NCBI GenBank assembly: GCA_016715325.1
Contig: JADKAL010000003.1
Coordinates: forward strand, 186,001-250,000
Reading direction: 5' to 3'
DNA from: Methylococcaceae bacterium
GTDB taxonomy: Bacteria > Pseudomonadota > Gammaproteobacteria > Methylococcales > Methylomonadaceae
DNA length: 64,000 bases
Below, piece by piece: positions 45,113 to 54,980 of the stretch; within the stretch, counting starts at the first letter, position 1; each line of letters starts with the position of its first letter. Below the pieces are notes generated by a model. The model made no database searches. It had not been told where the DNA came from and was given only the letters and a program-made list of their open reading frames with translations. Both the position numbers and the translations under genes were made by a program.

Positions 45113-46069
45113 ATGAAATATTTCGGATTTGTTCTCTTTTTTTGTTTCTTTCACATGAACAGTTCGGCTTCGGAGAAGCCAACAATTCGTATTGGCGTTC
45201 AGGTTTCGGGAACACTGGCATGGGAATTGGCGGTTTTGCAGGATCGGGATAAATTAAAAAACGCTGGCTTTCAAATTGAAACACTTCCTGTTGCTAATTC
45301 GGAGGCGGGGAAAATCGCATTGCAATCCGGTGCGGTGGATATGATTGTTTCCGACTGGATTTGGGTGTCGAGGATGCGGGCTGAGGGTAGCGATTTTACC
45401 TTTTATCCTTATTCAACGGCATCGGGATCGTTAATGGTGCCGGAAAAAAGTCCGATTAAAACGCTCAATGATCTCAAAGGCAAGCGTTTGGGGATTGCAG
45501 GCGGCGAGTTGGATAAAAACTGGCTGTTGCTGCAAGCCTTGACACAAAAAAACAATCATGATTTGAATTCCAATGTGGAGAAAGTTTTCGGAGCACCACC
45601 ACTGATTAACGAACAATTAAAGCTGGGGCGTGTGGATGCTGCGCTCAATTATTGGCATTTCGGTGCTAAATTGGAATCGCAAGGCTATCGCCAATTAATT
45701 GACGGCAAGGGAATTCTAAAAGGCTTAGGTATACAAGAAAACGTGCCATCCTTGGGATACGTGTTCAAACAAAGTTGGGCGGATAGTCATAAAACCGACC
45801 TAATTAATTTTTTTGAGGCCGGTAAAAAGGCTAAACAATCGTTGTGTACTTCGGATTCCGATTGGAAACTTATCACCCCTTTAACACAGTCCGATGATCC
45901 GACGACCCAAGCGAAGTTGCGACAACGTTATTGTGAAGGCGAGATCAGCCAATGGGGAGTTTCGGAACAACAAGCGGCTGAGCATATTTACAGCTTGTTG
46001 AGAAAAGTAAGTAACAATCAATTAACCGGTAAATCGGAACATTTGCAAGCGGGGACTTTCTGGCAGTAA
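45113..46069 (+). CDS. ABC importer substrate-binding protein (SsuA/NMT1-like)
   Basis: A 318-residue periplasmic binding protein with a signal peptide (about 1-19, ending SSA). The mature part starts with the family strand IRIGVQVSGTLAWELAVLQD and has ALQSGAVDMIVSDWIWVSR, LNDLKGKRLGIAGGELDKNW and VDAALNYWHFGAKLESQG, all typical of the nitrate/sulfonate/taurine/thiamine-precursor group (SsuA, TauA, ThiY). It delivers a small anionic or aromatic substrate to the permease and ATPase coded next. The substrate cannot be named from the sequence. Confidence 0.88.
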   Translation: MKYFGFVLFFCFFHMNSSASEKPTIRIGVQVSGTLAWELAVLQDRDKLKNAGFQIETLPVANSEAGKIALQSGAVDMIVSDWIWVSRMRAEGSDFTFYPYSTASGSLMVPEKSPIKTLNDLKGKRLGIAGGELDKNWLLLQALTQKNNHDLNSNVEKVFGAPPLINEQLKLGRVDAALNYWHFGAKLESQGYRQLIDGKGILKGLGIQENVPSLGYVFKQSWADSHKTDLINFFEAGKKAKQSLCTSDSDWKLITPLTQSDDPTTQAKLRQRYCEGEISQWGVSEQQAAEHIYSLLRKVSNNQLTGKSEHLQAGTFWQ

Positions 46070-46080
46070 AACTGACTCGC

Positions 46081-46831
46081 GTGTCGATAAATATAAGGAA
46101 AATCCTGCCGTGGTTGTCTTTGCTTGCCTTCTTGGTTGTCTGGCAGTTAGCCGCCGCTATCGTTGACAAAACCTTGCTGCCTTCGCCCTCGGTTGTCGCT
46201 AATGTGTTTTGGGAAGGCTGCCGCAGCGGACAATTGCCTTATCATTTGGGCGTTACTTTGCTCCGGCTGGTTGTTAGTTTTAGCATCGCCATGGTGTTGG
46301 GCTGTGCGATGGGGCTCTTGCTCGGACGAAACGTCAAAATCGACGCTTTCTTCGATAACTGGCTGGTAATTTTTTCTAAACATTCCCGCTTTAGTGACCA
46401 TTATCTTATGTTATGTCTGGTTTGGATTGACCGAATCGTCTGCGATTTTAGCGGTCGTTATCAATAAGTTGCCGAATGTAATCGTCACTATCCGCGAGGG
46501 TGCTCGCGCCCTGGACCAGGATTTGCTTGAGATGGCGCGAAGTTTCCGATTCGGTAAACGTAAAACCTTAATAAACGTTGTTTGGCCCCAATTATATCCC
46601 TATGTCATGGGTGCAACTCGCACGGGATTGGCTTTGGTTTGGAAAATCATTCTGGTTGTGGAGTTACTGGGGCGCAGTAACGGCATAGGTTACCAATTAC
46701 ATTTGTTTTTTCAGCTATTCGATGTCGCCAACCTATTAGCGTATACCTTTGCCTTTGTTGGCATAATCCAGTTGTTGGAATGGTTCGTTTTGAAACCCCT
46801 GGATAACCGGGCACAACGTTGGCGGCGTTAA
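46081..46831 (+). pseudogene. ABC importer permease, frameshifted
   Basis: A SsuC/TauC-type permease split into two frames. The first part (from GTG 46081) has two or three membrane segments and runs to ...DAFFDNWLVIF. After the T6 run at 46370-46375 the original protein continues in the next frame as LNIPALVTIILCYVWFGL, then the EAA-loop region REGARALDQDLLEMARSF, and ends GTT TAA at 46831. Removing one T restores a normal permease of about 250 residues. It is either a true inactivation, a phase-variable tract or a base-call error. Neighbouring genes of the importer are intact. Confidence 0.85.
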
Positions 46832-46849
46832 CTTGATTCTTTTCAGACG

Positions 46850-47575
46850 ATGATCGCTATCGACATTAAAAGTAAACGCTATCCGGCTCAAGGCAAAGCC
46901 GGACAGCATTTAGCTATAGCCGATTTTAAGCTTGACGTTAGTTTAAATGAGTTTGTCTGTCTGGTCGGTCCGTCCGGTTGCGGTAAGACTACTTTATTAA
47001 ATATTCTTGCCGGTTTGGACTGTGACTATAATGGTGCGATTAATTTAGGGCAGGGGCATTCCCAGCCTAAAATCGGTTACGTCTTTCAAAATCCACGGCT
47101 GTTGCCTTGGCGGACAGTCAGGCAAAATATTGAGTTGGCGATTGAAGACCGAGCAGCATCGGATAACGTTGATGCGTTACTCGACATTATGCAATTGACC
47201 CAATTTCAGCATGTTTATCCTGAACGCTTGTCTTTGGGGATGAGCCGCAGGGCGGCTATCATTCGAGCTTTTGCGATCAATCCCGATTTATTATTAATGG
47301 ACGAGCCTTTCGTATCGTTGGATACGGCGACTGCAAGACAAATCAGGATGTTACTGGTCAATTTATGGAAAGAACGACCGCATACCGTACTGTTTGTTAC
47401 CCACGACTTGCGCGAAGCGATTGCCCTAGCGGATCGGATTGTGTTTTTAACTGCCGCGCCGATGAAAGTAGTTGCTGAAACAGTCGTCTCTTTATCGAGA
47501 AACGAACGTGATAATGAGCTGGCCATCGAAGCTTTTAGGCAACAACTTTTTTCCGATCATCCCGAATTAAGGTAG
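46850..47575 (+). CDS. ABC importer ATPase (SsuB/TauB-like)
   Basis: A 241-residue nucleotide-binding subunit. Walker A GPSGCGKTT (about 44-52), Q-loop YVFQNPRLLPWRTV, Walker B LLLMDEPFVSLD and the H-loop FVTHDLREA are standard for the nitrate/sulfonate/taurine group. The signature reads LSLGMSRRA in place of LSGGMRQR; a Leu-Gly-Met variant exists in some members of this group, so it is not by itself a defect. It starts 18 bp after the permease. It powers import of the same unknown substrate. Confidence 0.92.
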   Translation: MIAIDIKSKRYPAQGKAGQHLAIADFKLDVSLNEFVCLVGPSGCGKTTLLNILAGLDCDYNGAINLGQGHSQPKIGYVFQNPRLLPWRTVRQNIELAIEDRAASDNVDALLDIMQLTQFQHVYPERLSLGMSRRAAIIRAFAINPDLLLMDEPFVSLDTATARQIRMLLVNLWKERPHTVLFVTHDLREAIALADRIVFLTAAPMKVVAETVVSLSRNERDNELAIEAFRQQLFSDHPELR

Positions 47576-47706
47576 TATCTCTTTGAAGGTTGCAATGACA
47601 TAGACACGGTAAAATAAGCTGATAAACTGGGTTTCAGTCATTATTAAAGCGGTTGTTCCATTGTGACTGATAAAATAATAAAAAATGACAATCTAAGAAA
47701 AATCTC

Positions 47707-48720
47707 ATGAATAAAGCCATTGTACTTACCGGTATTACCACAACCGGAACACCGCATTTAGGTAATTATGTCGGGGCTATAAGGCCTGCCATTGCCGCCA
47801 GTAAAGACCAACACGTAAAACCGTTTTATTTTCTTGCGGATTACCACGCCTTGATTAAATGTCAGGAGCCTGAACGGGTAAAGCGTTCCAGCCTTGAAAT
47901 CGCCGCGACGTGGCTTGCCCTGGGGCTGGATACGGAAAATGCCGTATTTTATCGCCAATCGGATGTGCCTGAAATTCTGGAGCTGACCTGGATGTTGACT
48001 TGCGTTACTGCTAAGGGTTTGATGAACAGGGCGCATGCTTATAAAGCGTCCGTTGCCGAAAACGAGCAGGGTGGGGAGAACGATCCCGATAAAGGCATTA
48101 CGATGGGGTTGTTCAGTTATCCAATTTTGATGGCGGCGGACATATTGATGTTTAATGCCAATAAAGTACCGGTTGGTAAAGACCAAGTCCAGCACATCGA
48201 AATGGCGCGAGATATTGCCGGTCGTTTCAATCATATCTACGGAAATCATTTCGTGTTGCCGGAGGCGGTGCTGGACGAACAAGGCGCGACTTTACTCGGT
48301 CTGGACGGGCGCAAAATGAGTAAAAGCTACGACAATACTATTCCGTTATTCGAGCCGGAAAAAAAGTTGAAAAAGCTGATAAACAAGATAAAAACCAATT
48401 CCTTGGAACCCGGCGAACCCAAAGATCCAGAGGGATGTACGTTGTTCAGTATTTATCAATCCTTTGCAACGGCGGAAGAAGTCGCACAAATTCGGCTGCG
48501 TTATGCGGAAGGTATCGGCTGGGGTGAAATGAAGCAAGTATTATTCGAGCATATCAATGAGCAGATCACACCGGCTCGCGAGCTTTACGATGCGCTCATG
48601 GAAAAACCGGATCATATCGAAAAACAATTGCAGGAAGGTGCCAAAAAAGCGCGCGCAATCAGCGCTCCGTTTATCCAGGAACTCAGAAAAGCCGTCGGCA
48701 TTAGCAGGATTACATCGTGA
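47707..48720 (+). CDS. trpS: tryptophanyl-tRNA synthetase
   Basis: A 337-residue class I aminoacyl-tRNA synthetase that charges tRNA-Trp. The HIGH-type motif is TGTPHLGNYVGAI (about 12-24) and the KMSKS motif is GRKMSKSYDN (about 201-210). Other conserved blocks are FYFLADYHALI, LTWMLTCVTAKGLMNRAHA and the KDQVQHIEMARDIA region. Length is normal. It overlaps the next membrane-protein gene by 4 bp. Confidence 0.97.
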   Translation: MNKAIVLTGITTTGTPHLGNYVGAIRPAIAASKDQHVKPFYFLADYHALIKCQEPERVKRSSLEIAATWLALGLDTENAVFYRQSDVPEILELTWMLTCVTAKGLMNRAHAYKASVAENEQGGENDPDKGITMGLFSYPILMAADILMFNANKVPVGKDQVQHIEMARDIAGRFNHIYGNHFVLPEAVLDEQGATLLGLDGRKMSKSYDNTIPLFEPEKKLKKLINKIKTNSLEPGEPKDPEGCTLFSIYQSFATAEEVAQIRLRYAEGIGWGEMKQVLFEHINEQITPARELYDALMEKPDHIEKQLQEGAKKARAISAPFIQELRKAVGISRITS

Positions 48721-49439
48721 ACATTTATAGAAAAATAAAATTTAGCGATTGGTTAAGGAAGTCACTCTTATTCACCCGGCACAACCTCTGGGTTTGGCTT
48801 GGTTACAGTGTGTTCGTCGGTTTAGTGTTGTGCTTGGGTCGAGTTTCTTACGCCCTGGGCATTTTCTCGGCGGTAGTATCGTTATTTGTAGGCGTCGGTA
48901 TCGCTAAATATGCCGATCTCAAACACTTTACACCGGAAAAATCGGTGGGTTTGTTTTGGGCCGTTAAAAAAAGTCTGCCGCTAGGGATTATCGCCGGTTT
49001 AACGATTGTTATTTGCTGGTTTATTTTTTCGGCGATAGCAAATATCCTAAACGGTCAATGGGAAATGATCAGCTATTTTTTCTTCGACTGGCAATTCACC
49101 GAACAAAATTTGCAAGGTCGAGATAGTCGTGAACTAGCCATTTGGCTATACGGTTACGCCAACATAACATTGATTTTTACGTTGTTGATGCTGGCAAATT
49201 TTGCCAGTTGGTACAGTTACCCTTTGATGTTATTCAAGGATTATTCCTGGAGCCAAGCAAAAGAAGAAGGTCGTCAAGAGACGGCAAAACATAAAGATGC
49301 TTATTATAAGACGTTGGCATTTTTCATTTTTGAAGCTATTTTGTGCACGGAAATTACACCTTGGCTGACGCCTGTTCTTTATGTCTTGACGTCTATCTTC
49401 ATGTTTACCACCTACAAAAGCTTTTTTGAAAGAGATTAA
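48717..49439 (+). CDS. membrane protein of unknown function
   Basis: A 240-residue protein with about five hydrophobic segments (for example VWLGYSVFVGLVLCLG, GIIAGLTIVICWFIFSA, ITLIFTLLMLANFASW). It begins with a basic amphipathic stretch. I recognise no family. GTG 48717 overlaps the trpS stop (GTGA), so the two are translationally coupled. Its stop overlaps that of the convergent YigZ gene. Confidence 0.75.
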   Translation: MNIYRKIKFSDWLRKSLLFTRHNLWVWLGYSVFVGLVLCLGRVSYALGIFSAVVSLFVGVGIAKYADLKHFTPEKSVGLFWAVKKSLPLGIIAGLTIVICWFIFSAIANILNGQWEMISYFFFDWQFTEQNLQGRDSRELAIWLYGYANITLIFTLLMLANFASWYSYPLMLFKDYSWSQAKEEGRQETAKHKDAYYKTLAFFIFEAILCTEITPWLTPVLYVLTSIFMFTTYKSFFERD

Positions 49440-50014
49440 AGATTTCGATATTTACTCTGGTATTGATCGGATAGTAAGGGTAGATTTTCTTTCGGTAGCC
49501 GAACGGTTAGTTGGATTTGTTCGCCGAAGTCCTGGTTTGTAATTTGACCGTCGAGTTTTTTTAAGCAATGTTCAAACGATTGCAACTCTTTATAATCTAA
49601 TGCCAATTCTTGCTGAACCCATTCGATATAGGGAAATAACTCCGCAGTCTCAATGACTTTTTTTGCCGCATTCCCATAGGCTCTCGTCAATCCGCCCGCG
49701 CCTAATTTGATGCCGCCGAAATAACGAACGACGGCGAGCATCGCATTCATGATGTCTTTTCCTTCCAAGTGCTGATATATCGGCTTACCGGCGGTTCCGC
49801 TCGGCTCGCCTGCATCGTTCATGCGGCTGATAAAACCGTTTCCGGTTTTTAGCCGGTAAGCAAATGCGATATGGCTGGCGTCCGGATAGACGGATTGCAG
49901 ATGTCTGAGAAATGCTTGGATTTCCAACTCATTGTCGCAAGGAAATATGATTCCTATAAAACGGGACTTTTTAATAGTTTCTTCAATGGAATATTGGGAT
50001 TTGATGCAGTGCAC
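49436..50014 (-). CDS. yigZ: YigZ/IMPACT family protein
   Basis: A 192-residue protein with the UPF0029/IMPACT signature: IKKSRFIGIIFPC near the N-terminus, ASHIAFAYRL, DAGEPSGTAGKPIYQHL and MLAVVRYFGGIKLGAGGLTRAYG (about 90-112). It has a C-terminal DUF1949-type domain. The family is linked to translation control in eukaryotes (IMPACT binds GCN1); the bacterial role is not clear. It is the third gene of a minus-strand set after a GTPase and a small membrane protein. It is convergent with, and overlaps by 4 bp, the membrane protein gene. Confidence 0.92.
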   Translation of the reverse strand: MHCIKSQYSIEETIKKSRFIGIIFPCDNELEIQAFLRHLQSVYPDASHIAFAYRLKTGNGFISRMNDAGEPSGTAGKPIYQHLEGKDIMNAMLAVVRYFGGIKLGAGGLTRAYGNAAKKVIETAELFPYIEWVQQELALDYKELQSFEHCLKKLDGQITNQDFGEQIQLTVRLPKENLPLLSDQYQSKYRNL

Positions 50015-50071
50015 AAAAATGACCTGAAAGAGTTTGCAATCAAATCGTGAGAATTTTATTAATAGGTGTGA

Positions 50072-50569
50072 TTATAAAACCTGCGCAATGGCAAAAGCGC
50101 CCCAATAGGTGAAGATAAAATAAAGTATCGATAACACTAAACTGGCAGGAATATTGATGATTAACGTGTATTTAACAATGTAGGTTACGATCAGGTAATA
50201 CCAGCCCAATAATAAGAAAAGCATGTAATAACTGTAAAGATCTTCGCTAATGGTAAGCCATACCATCACGGGAACAATAAAAATCGAAATAACATTCGCG
50301 CAGAATATGAATGCCGTAGTGACTTGAATATACACATACAGCGTTTTATTCAATACCATGATGACGCCGATAAAGATCAGCATGAAAATGATTTGGAAGC
50401 TGACTTCGTAAAAGGCTTCGAAAGGATCGTCGATCATATTCGCTTGTAGCAAATAACCGACGATAAAATAAACCAGTAAGCTATTTTTAAGTAAGGTTAC
50501 CGATCTCGGCAATTCCAAGGGCTCATTTTGAAACCAGCAAAGCGCTAAATATTCTCTTATTATTTCCAT
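50072..50569 (-). CDS. small multi-pass membrane protein (YIP1-like)
   Basis: A 165-residue protein with an N-terminal cytoplasmic stretch (MEIIREYLALCWFQNEPLEL) and five transmembrane segments covering nearly all the rest. The start, a polar part with Pro followed by five helices, resembles the YIP1 family, but I see no decisive motif. It lies 36 bp after the dynamin-like GTPase gene and before yigZ, in the same direction, so it could be a membrane partner of the GTPase. Confidence 0.7.
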   Translation of the reverse strand: MEIIREYLALCWFQNEPLELPRSVTLLKNSLLVYFIVGYLLQANMIDDPFEAFYEVSFQIIFMLIFIGVIMVLNKTLYVYIQVTTAFIFCANVISIFIVPVMVWLTISEDLYSYYMLFLLLGWYYLIVTYIVKYTLIINIPASLVLSILYFIFTYWGAFAIAQVL

Positions 50570-50605
50570 GGTTGTTTAGACCCAGGTGCTTGTAAGCTAA
50601 GAGAG

Positions 50606-51982
50606 TTATTCGGACTCATTTGGGTTACGGTCATTGTATGTACTGAAACTGTCATTCAATGCCTGCACCAATTGTTTTGCTTGGTCGGATAGGTGTGCTA
50701 ATCGTGCCTTTGTTTTTTTTGTCCAACCCGCAGGTTCAGAGAAATTCAAAAGCATTCGGCTGAAAGTTAAATTCGATTCAAAAAGTTCGCCGATGTTTTC
50801 CATCAAATGCAGTTCTTTTTGGCGAGCATTTAAACGGCTGACGATGTATTTGGCTTGCACTTTACCCATAATCATATGTAAAGGCAGTAAGATAGAAATG
50901 ATAGCCAATAAAATCGCAGGGCCGATAATAGGGTCGAATATTAAATCGATAATTCCGATTTGGAGTTCGGCGAAAACTAACAAGGCGGCGATGGAACCCA
51001 ATACGACCAAACTGGACATATTGACTCGCTCTTTCCACGAATCGATGCCTTCCTTTACTTCGGGTATAACAACATTTTCGATTTCATGAATACTTTTCTC
51101 AAGCGCGTTTAGTATTCGGTAAGACCTGTCATGGTCGACATTGCCTAAACGTTGATCGATTTCATTAAATTGGGGAGGGTTTTGCGTATTAGCGCTATGT
51201 TCCTGATTGGGTAATAAAATGAATTGCCCCGTGTTGAGACCGATGTCGGCTAGCCTTCGTTGCCAGGAGGAGATGATTTCGCTGCTCTTTGTCGGGTAAA
51301 AGGTAGCAGCTGGCGCATCGATCAGAAAAATGAATTTATTGCTGTCTTGATGGATGGAAATTTGTTCGATAATTTCTGTGGTCAGTGAATTCGACGTTTC
51401 GAAAACGTCGGAAAAAACCAACACTATATCGGAGTTCTCGATAACGTGCGTCGTCAACATCGTAATGATTGGCGTTGCCGACGTTGCGCCGGCATTCGGT
51501 GCGTCGATAAACAATTTTCCTTTCAACCGATCGCTTTGAACGGTTTTCAGTTCCAAATACGAGTTGATGCGTTTTCCTTCGCCTTGTTGTAATTGCTCGA
51601 TTTTTTGACTGATCTGGTAGAAGGGATATCGATGATCCACATCGAGCGCAGTGCCGGGTAAAGTTGCTGGAGCCGACTGATTATTGTGCAAAAGCACGGT
51701 AAATTTGTGGACGGAAGCTTGTATGCCCGAGAATTGTTGATCGGTCCCGAGATAACTGTTGATGAATCTGGATTTGGCGGTAGAGTTGCCGCCGATTAGC
51801 GTGATCACCGGCCACCATGAATATTGACTCGCCGTAGTCTCATCTTCTTCGATTAAACCTAAATCGTATTCGATTTGATCGAGGTCGTGAAAAATCTTCG
51901 CGGCGTTCAGCAATACCGGATTATCCTTGGCAAAGGTTTTCTCAAGGTTAGACAGGTACTTGCTTACTTTCTTTTCAGCCAT
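50606..51982 (-). CDS. dynamin-like GTPase with transmembrane segment
   Basis: A 458-residue protein. The G1 P-loop is IGGNSTAKSRFINSYLG (about 58-74), a dynamin/EHD-type loop followed by a LGTDQQFSGIQASVHKF switch-1-like region. The G3-like part is KLFIDAPNAGATSATP, with Asn-Ala in place of the usual DxPG. The next strands are DIVLVFSDVF and KFIFLIDAPAATF. At about 335-375 two hydrophobic helices follow (LVVLGSIAALLVFAELQIG and GPAILLAIISILLPLHMIM), so the protein is membrane anchored. The C-terminus is helical. Likely role in membrane remodelling or stress; no G4 NKxD is obvious. Confidence 0.75.
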   Translation of the reverse strand: MAEKKVSKYLSNLEKTFAKDNPVLLNAAKIFHDLDQIEYDLGLIEEDETTASQYSWWPVITLIGGNSTAKSRFINSYLGTDQQFSGIQASVHKFTVLLHNNQSAPATLPGTALDVDHRYPFYQISQKIEQLQQGEGKRINSYLELKTVQSDRLKGKLFIDAPNAGATSATPIITMLTTHVIENSDIVLVFSDVFETSNSLTTEIIEQISIHQDSNKFIFLIDAPAATFYPTKSSEIISSWQRRLADIGLNTGQFILLPNQEHSANTQNPPQFNEIDQRLGNVDHDRSYRILNALEKSIHEIENVVIPEVKEGIDSWKERVNMSSLVVLGSIAALLVFAELQIGIIDLIFDPIIGPAILLAIISILLPLHMIMGKVQAKYIVSRLNARQKELHLMENIGELFESNLTFSRMLLNFSEPAGWTKKTKARLAHLSDQAKQLVQALNDSFSTYNDRNPNESE

Positions 51983-52191
51983 TCGTTCGACCTCATTTTG
52001 TTTGAAATTTATAGGTATGAAGCAGTTTTAAAGTATACACCCAGAATTGTTTAATCATTAAAACATGGCTGAGTTTTGTTCTAAAATTTTAACTGAACTA
52101 ACGGCACAGTGCATCTTTGTAAGCTATCCTAAATCTATTGGCAATAGGGTCGTTGCCCTTCATAATACTAGGAAAATCTTAATAAACACTA

Positions 52192-52599
52192 ATGAAGATG
52201 GTTAAGTACAAAAGCCTGAGATGGATTGCAATCGTTGTTTATTCAATGTTGGCTGTAGGATGCGCGCATTTTTCGGTTTTGCGATACGGTCCGGACCGGC
52301 AGCCTCGAGAGGCGTTCGAACGCCGGGTTGAAGCAGCATTCCGCTTACAGAATCACATGACGAGTGAAGTCATGATATTGCAGGAAGTCAATCAGGACGA
52401 CCAAAATGAAGAGGCTATCTTTCAAGCGGAACAAGTGATGCAGAAAAAATGCAGCTATTTGAACGAATACGCTTCAAAGGAAATCGATGAACTCAGCACC
52501 GGATTTTTCCTGCTAAGTCAAGTAGAAGATTCCGTCGCCGATTGCGAGGCGGCTGCTCACAGACTAGAAGCACTGTTAAAAAACCGTCAAGGGTTGTAA
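52192..52599 (+). CDS. small lipoprotein of unknown function
   Basis: A 135-residue protein (start at 52192, or ATG 52198). Residues about 1-26 are a lipoprotein signal with lipobox MLAVGC. The mature part is helical and strongly charged, with [20 protein letters not shown] and a '[18 protein letters not shown]' end; two cysteines may pair. It is convergent with nadB, and the two coding ends overlap by 13 bp. I recognise no family. Confidence 0.75.
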   Translation: MKMVKYKSLRWIAIVVYSMLAVGCAHFSVLRYGPDRQPREAFERRVEAAFRLQNHMTSEVMILQEVNQDDQNEEAIFQAEQVMQKKCSYLNEYASKEIDELSTGFFLLSQVEDSVADCEAAAHRLEALLKNRQGL

Positions 52600-54236
52600 T
52601 TCTCCGGAATAAGAATGGAGTTTTGAGGGGGCTTGGAATTATCGGTATTCGGATAATCCAGCGTGTAGTGCAATCCGCGACTTTCTTTTCTTAGCTGAGC
52701 GCATCTTATAATCAATTCAGCAACAATGACCAGGTTGCGCAATTCCAGTAAGTCGCTGGTGACGCGAAAATTGCCGTAATATTCGGCGATTTCTCGTTTA
52801 AGCAACTCCACCCGGCTCATCGCTCTGTCCAGACGTTTGTCGGTTCTCACGATACCGACGTAGTCCCACATAAAATGGCGCAATTCACTCCAATTGTGCG
52901 ATACCACGACTTCTTCATCCGAGTCGCTGACCTTCGATTCATCCCATGCCTTGATAGCGGGCGGACCGGGAATAGATGATAAACAGCTTAAAATAGCCTC
53001 GCTTGCTCGATCGGCAAAAACCAAACATTCCAGTAATGAGTTGCTAGCCATCCGGTTTGCACCGTGCAAGCCGGTGCTGGCGACTTCGCCGATCGCGTAC
53101 AAATTTGCAATATCTGTACGCGCAAAGCTGTCCGTTATAATACCCCCGCAAGTGTAGTGCGCAGCGGGTACGACTGGGATAGGCTGTTTTGTGATATCGA
53201 TGTCGAACTTAAGGCAGTGCCGGTAAATCGTTGGAAAATGGCTTAAGATGAATTCTTCGGGTTTATGGCTGATATCCAGGTAAACGCAGTCGATCCCACG
53301 CTTTTTAATTTCATGGTCGATAGCGCGGGCGACGATATCGCGCGGCGCGAGTTCTCCGCGATCATCGAAGCGATGCATAAAAGGAGAACCGTCGGGTAGT
53401 ACGAGTTTACCGCCTTCGCCGCGTACAGCTTCACTGATGAGGAAAGAGCCGGCGTTCGGATGATACAAACACGTCGGATGGAATTGCATGAATTCCATAT
53501 TGCTGACTCGGCAACCAGCGCGCCAAGCTAAAGCGATGCCGTCTCCGGTCGAACTTTGCGGGTTGGTGCTGTACAGATATACCTTATTGGCGCCGCCCGT
53601 TGCGATAACGACGGCCCGAGCCGTTAAGGTTTTTACCTGTTGTAGCTTAGAATCCAGAACATAAGCGCCGATCACGCGTTTGGCGCCGCTTACGCTTTCT
53701 TTGGATGTAATTAATTCGACGACATTATGAAATTCGCAAAGATAAATATTAGGATGTTCCTTTGCTCGATCGATTAAAGACACCGAAACGGCTTTTCCTG
53801 TGGCATCGGCGGCATGAACGACGCGACGATGCGAATGTCCGCCTTCTCGAGTGAGATGCAGTTTGGTTTCGCCGTTTCCGATTGATTCTTCGGTAAATTC
53901 TACCCCTTGTTCTCGAAGCCAATTAATCGAGTTTTTTCCGTAAGTTACGGTCAATTTTACGATTTCAGGATTGCAAAGTCCCGCACCGGCGATGAGGGTG
54001 TCTTCAATATGCGATTCAATCGAATCGTTTGCGTCGAAGACCGCTGAAATACCCCCTTGCGCATAGTAGGTGCTGCCTTCGGTGAGAGCGAATTTCGATA
54101 ATACGGCTATCTTTGTCGCATGATCCGCTAATTTTAGGGCTAAACTTAAGCCAGCGGCGCCGCTGCCGATAATAACGATGTCATAGTTGTTACAAGTCAT
54201 TCGGTCTCGCGGATTAGAAGCATTTGAATCATTCAA
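52587..54236 (-). CDS. nadB: L-aspartate oxidase
   Basis: A 549-residue flavoenzyme that oxidises L-aspartate to iminoaspartate, the first step of NAD biosynthesis. The FAD dinucleotide motif is [16 protein letters not shown] (about 22-37). Family blocks are [32 protein letters not shown], the substrate-site region [40 protein letters not shown] and [19 protein letters not shown]. The C-terminal succinate-dehydrogenase-like helical domain is complete. It is transcribed divergently from rpoE with a 141-bp gap. Confidence 0.97.
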   Translation of the reverse strand: MNDSNASNPRDRMTCNNYDIVIIGSGAAGLSLALKLADHATKIAVLSKFALTEGSTYYAQGGISAVFDANDSIESHIEDTLIAGAGLCNPEIVKLTVTYGKNSINWLREQGVEFTEESIGNGETKLHLTREGGHSHRRVVHAADATGKAVSVSLIDRAKEHPNIYLCEFHNVVELITSKESVSGAKRVIGAYVLDSKLQQVKTLTARAVVIATGGANKVYLYSTNPQSSTGDGIALAWRAGCRVSNMEFMQFHPTCLYHPNAGSFLISEAVRGEGGKLVLPDGSPFMHRFDDRGELAPRDIVARAIDHEIKKRGIDCVYLDISHKPEEFILSHFPTIYRHCLKFDIDITKQPIPVVPAAHYTCGGIITDSFARTDIANLYAIGEVASTGLHGANRMASNSLLECLVFADRASEAILSCLSSIPGPPAIKAWDESKVSDSDEEVVVSHNWSELRHFMWDYVGIVRTDKRLDRAMSRVELLKREIAEYYGNFRVTSDLLELRNLVIVAELIIRCAQLRKESRGLHYTLDYPNTDNSKPPQNSILIPENYNP

Positions 54237-54329
54237 CGTGAGGTTTGAAAATTTAAAGAAATTCGCTTAAAGGCCTAAGTTTGTGGATAATAGCCTTTTA
54301 TCAAATGATAGCAATTTTTTTCTGATAGA

Positions 54330-54357
54330 GAACTTTTTCCATCTACCCCTGTCCAAA
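54330..54357 (+). promoter_or_regulatory. probable sigma-E autoregulatory promoter
   Basis: GAACTT at 54330-54335 is followed after 16 bp by tccaaa at 54352-54357, close to the sigma-E consensus GAACTT-N16-TCnnA. It lies 20 bp before the GTG start of rpoE. Sigma-E genes of gammaproteobacteria are commonly autoregulated from such a site. Confidence 0.75.
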
Positions 54358-54377
54358 TTAATAGTTGAAATTTTTAA

Positions 54378-54968
54378 GTGAATGATCGTACCAGAAAAAT
54401 CGAGCAACTAGACGAAGAACTGGTGTCGCGTGTTCAGCAAGGCGATAAATCGGCTTACGATATTCTGGTTATAAGGTATCAACATAAAATCATTCAGTTG
54501 GTGAACCGTTATGTTAAGGATCACAGCGAAGCGCAAGATGTAGCGCAAGAAACGTTCATAAAAGCTTACAGAGCATTAGGAAGTTTCCGGGGTGACTCGG
54601 CTTTTTACACGTGGTTGTACCGTATTGCGATTAACACGGCAAAAAATTATTTAGTTTCAAGAAGTAGACGAAATTCGGATTATCAGGTCGATGTGCAAGA
54701 TGCAGAAGCTATCGAAAATGCACCGCAGCTACAAGGGTTGGAAACGCCCGAACGGCAGTTATTGGGCGAGGAGATTGTCGAGACGATCCAGTCAGCAATC
54801 GAACATCTACCCGAAGAGATGCGTGTGGCTATCATGCTGCGAGAGTTCGAAGGCATGAGTTATGAGGAAATTGCAGAGGCGATGGATTGCCCTGTCGGTA
54901 CGGTGCGTTCGCGTATATTCAGAGCGCGAGAAGCGATTGATAATAAGTTAAACCCTTTGCTCGATTAA
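54378..54968 (+). CDS. rpoE: RNA polymerase sigma-E factor (RpoE/AlgU)
   Basis: A 196-residue ECF sigma factor for envelope stress. Region 2 is visible as DILVIRYQHKIIQLVNRYV, EAQDVAQETFIKAYRAL and SAFYTWLYRIAINTAKNYL. Region 4 is IEHLPEEMRVAIMLREFEGM then SYEEIAEAMDCPVGTVRSRI. Near identity in style to E. coli RpoE and Pseudomonas AlgU. Start is GTG 54378. It is followed 12 bp later by its anti-sigma factor and then by mucB and mucD, the classic regulatory operon. Confidence 0.97.
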   Translation: MNDRTRKIEQLDEELVSRVQQGDKSAYDILVIRYQHKIIQLVNRYVKDHSEAQDVAQETFIKAYRALGSFRGDSAFYTWLYRIAINTAKNYLVSRSRRNSDYQVDVQDAEAIENAPQLQGLETPERQLLGEEIVETIQSAIEHLPEEMRVAIMLREFEGMSYEEIAEAMDCPVGTVRSRIFRAREAIDNKLNPLLD

Positions 54969-54980
54969 CGGTGATATTAA

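Noticed and set aside
46370-46375. Programmed ribosomal frameshifting in the permease
   Set aside because: The tract is not a typical slippery heptamer followed by a structure, and permeases of this family are normally made from one frame.
46850-47575. Inactive ATPase because of the LSLGM signature
   Set aside because: This variant is familiar in some nitrate/sulfonate-type ATPases and all other motifs are intact.
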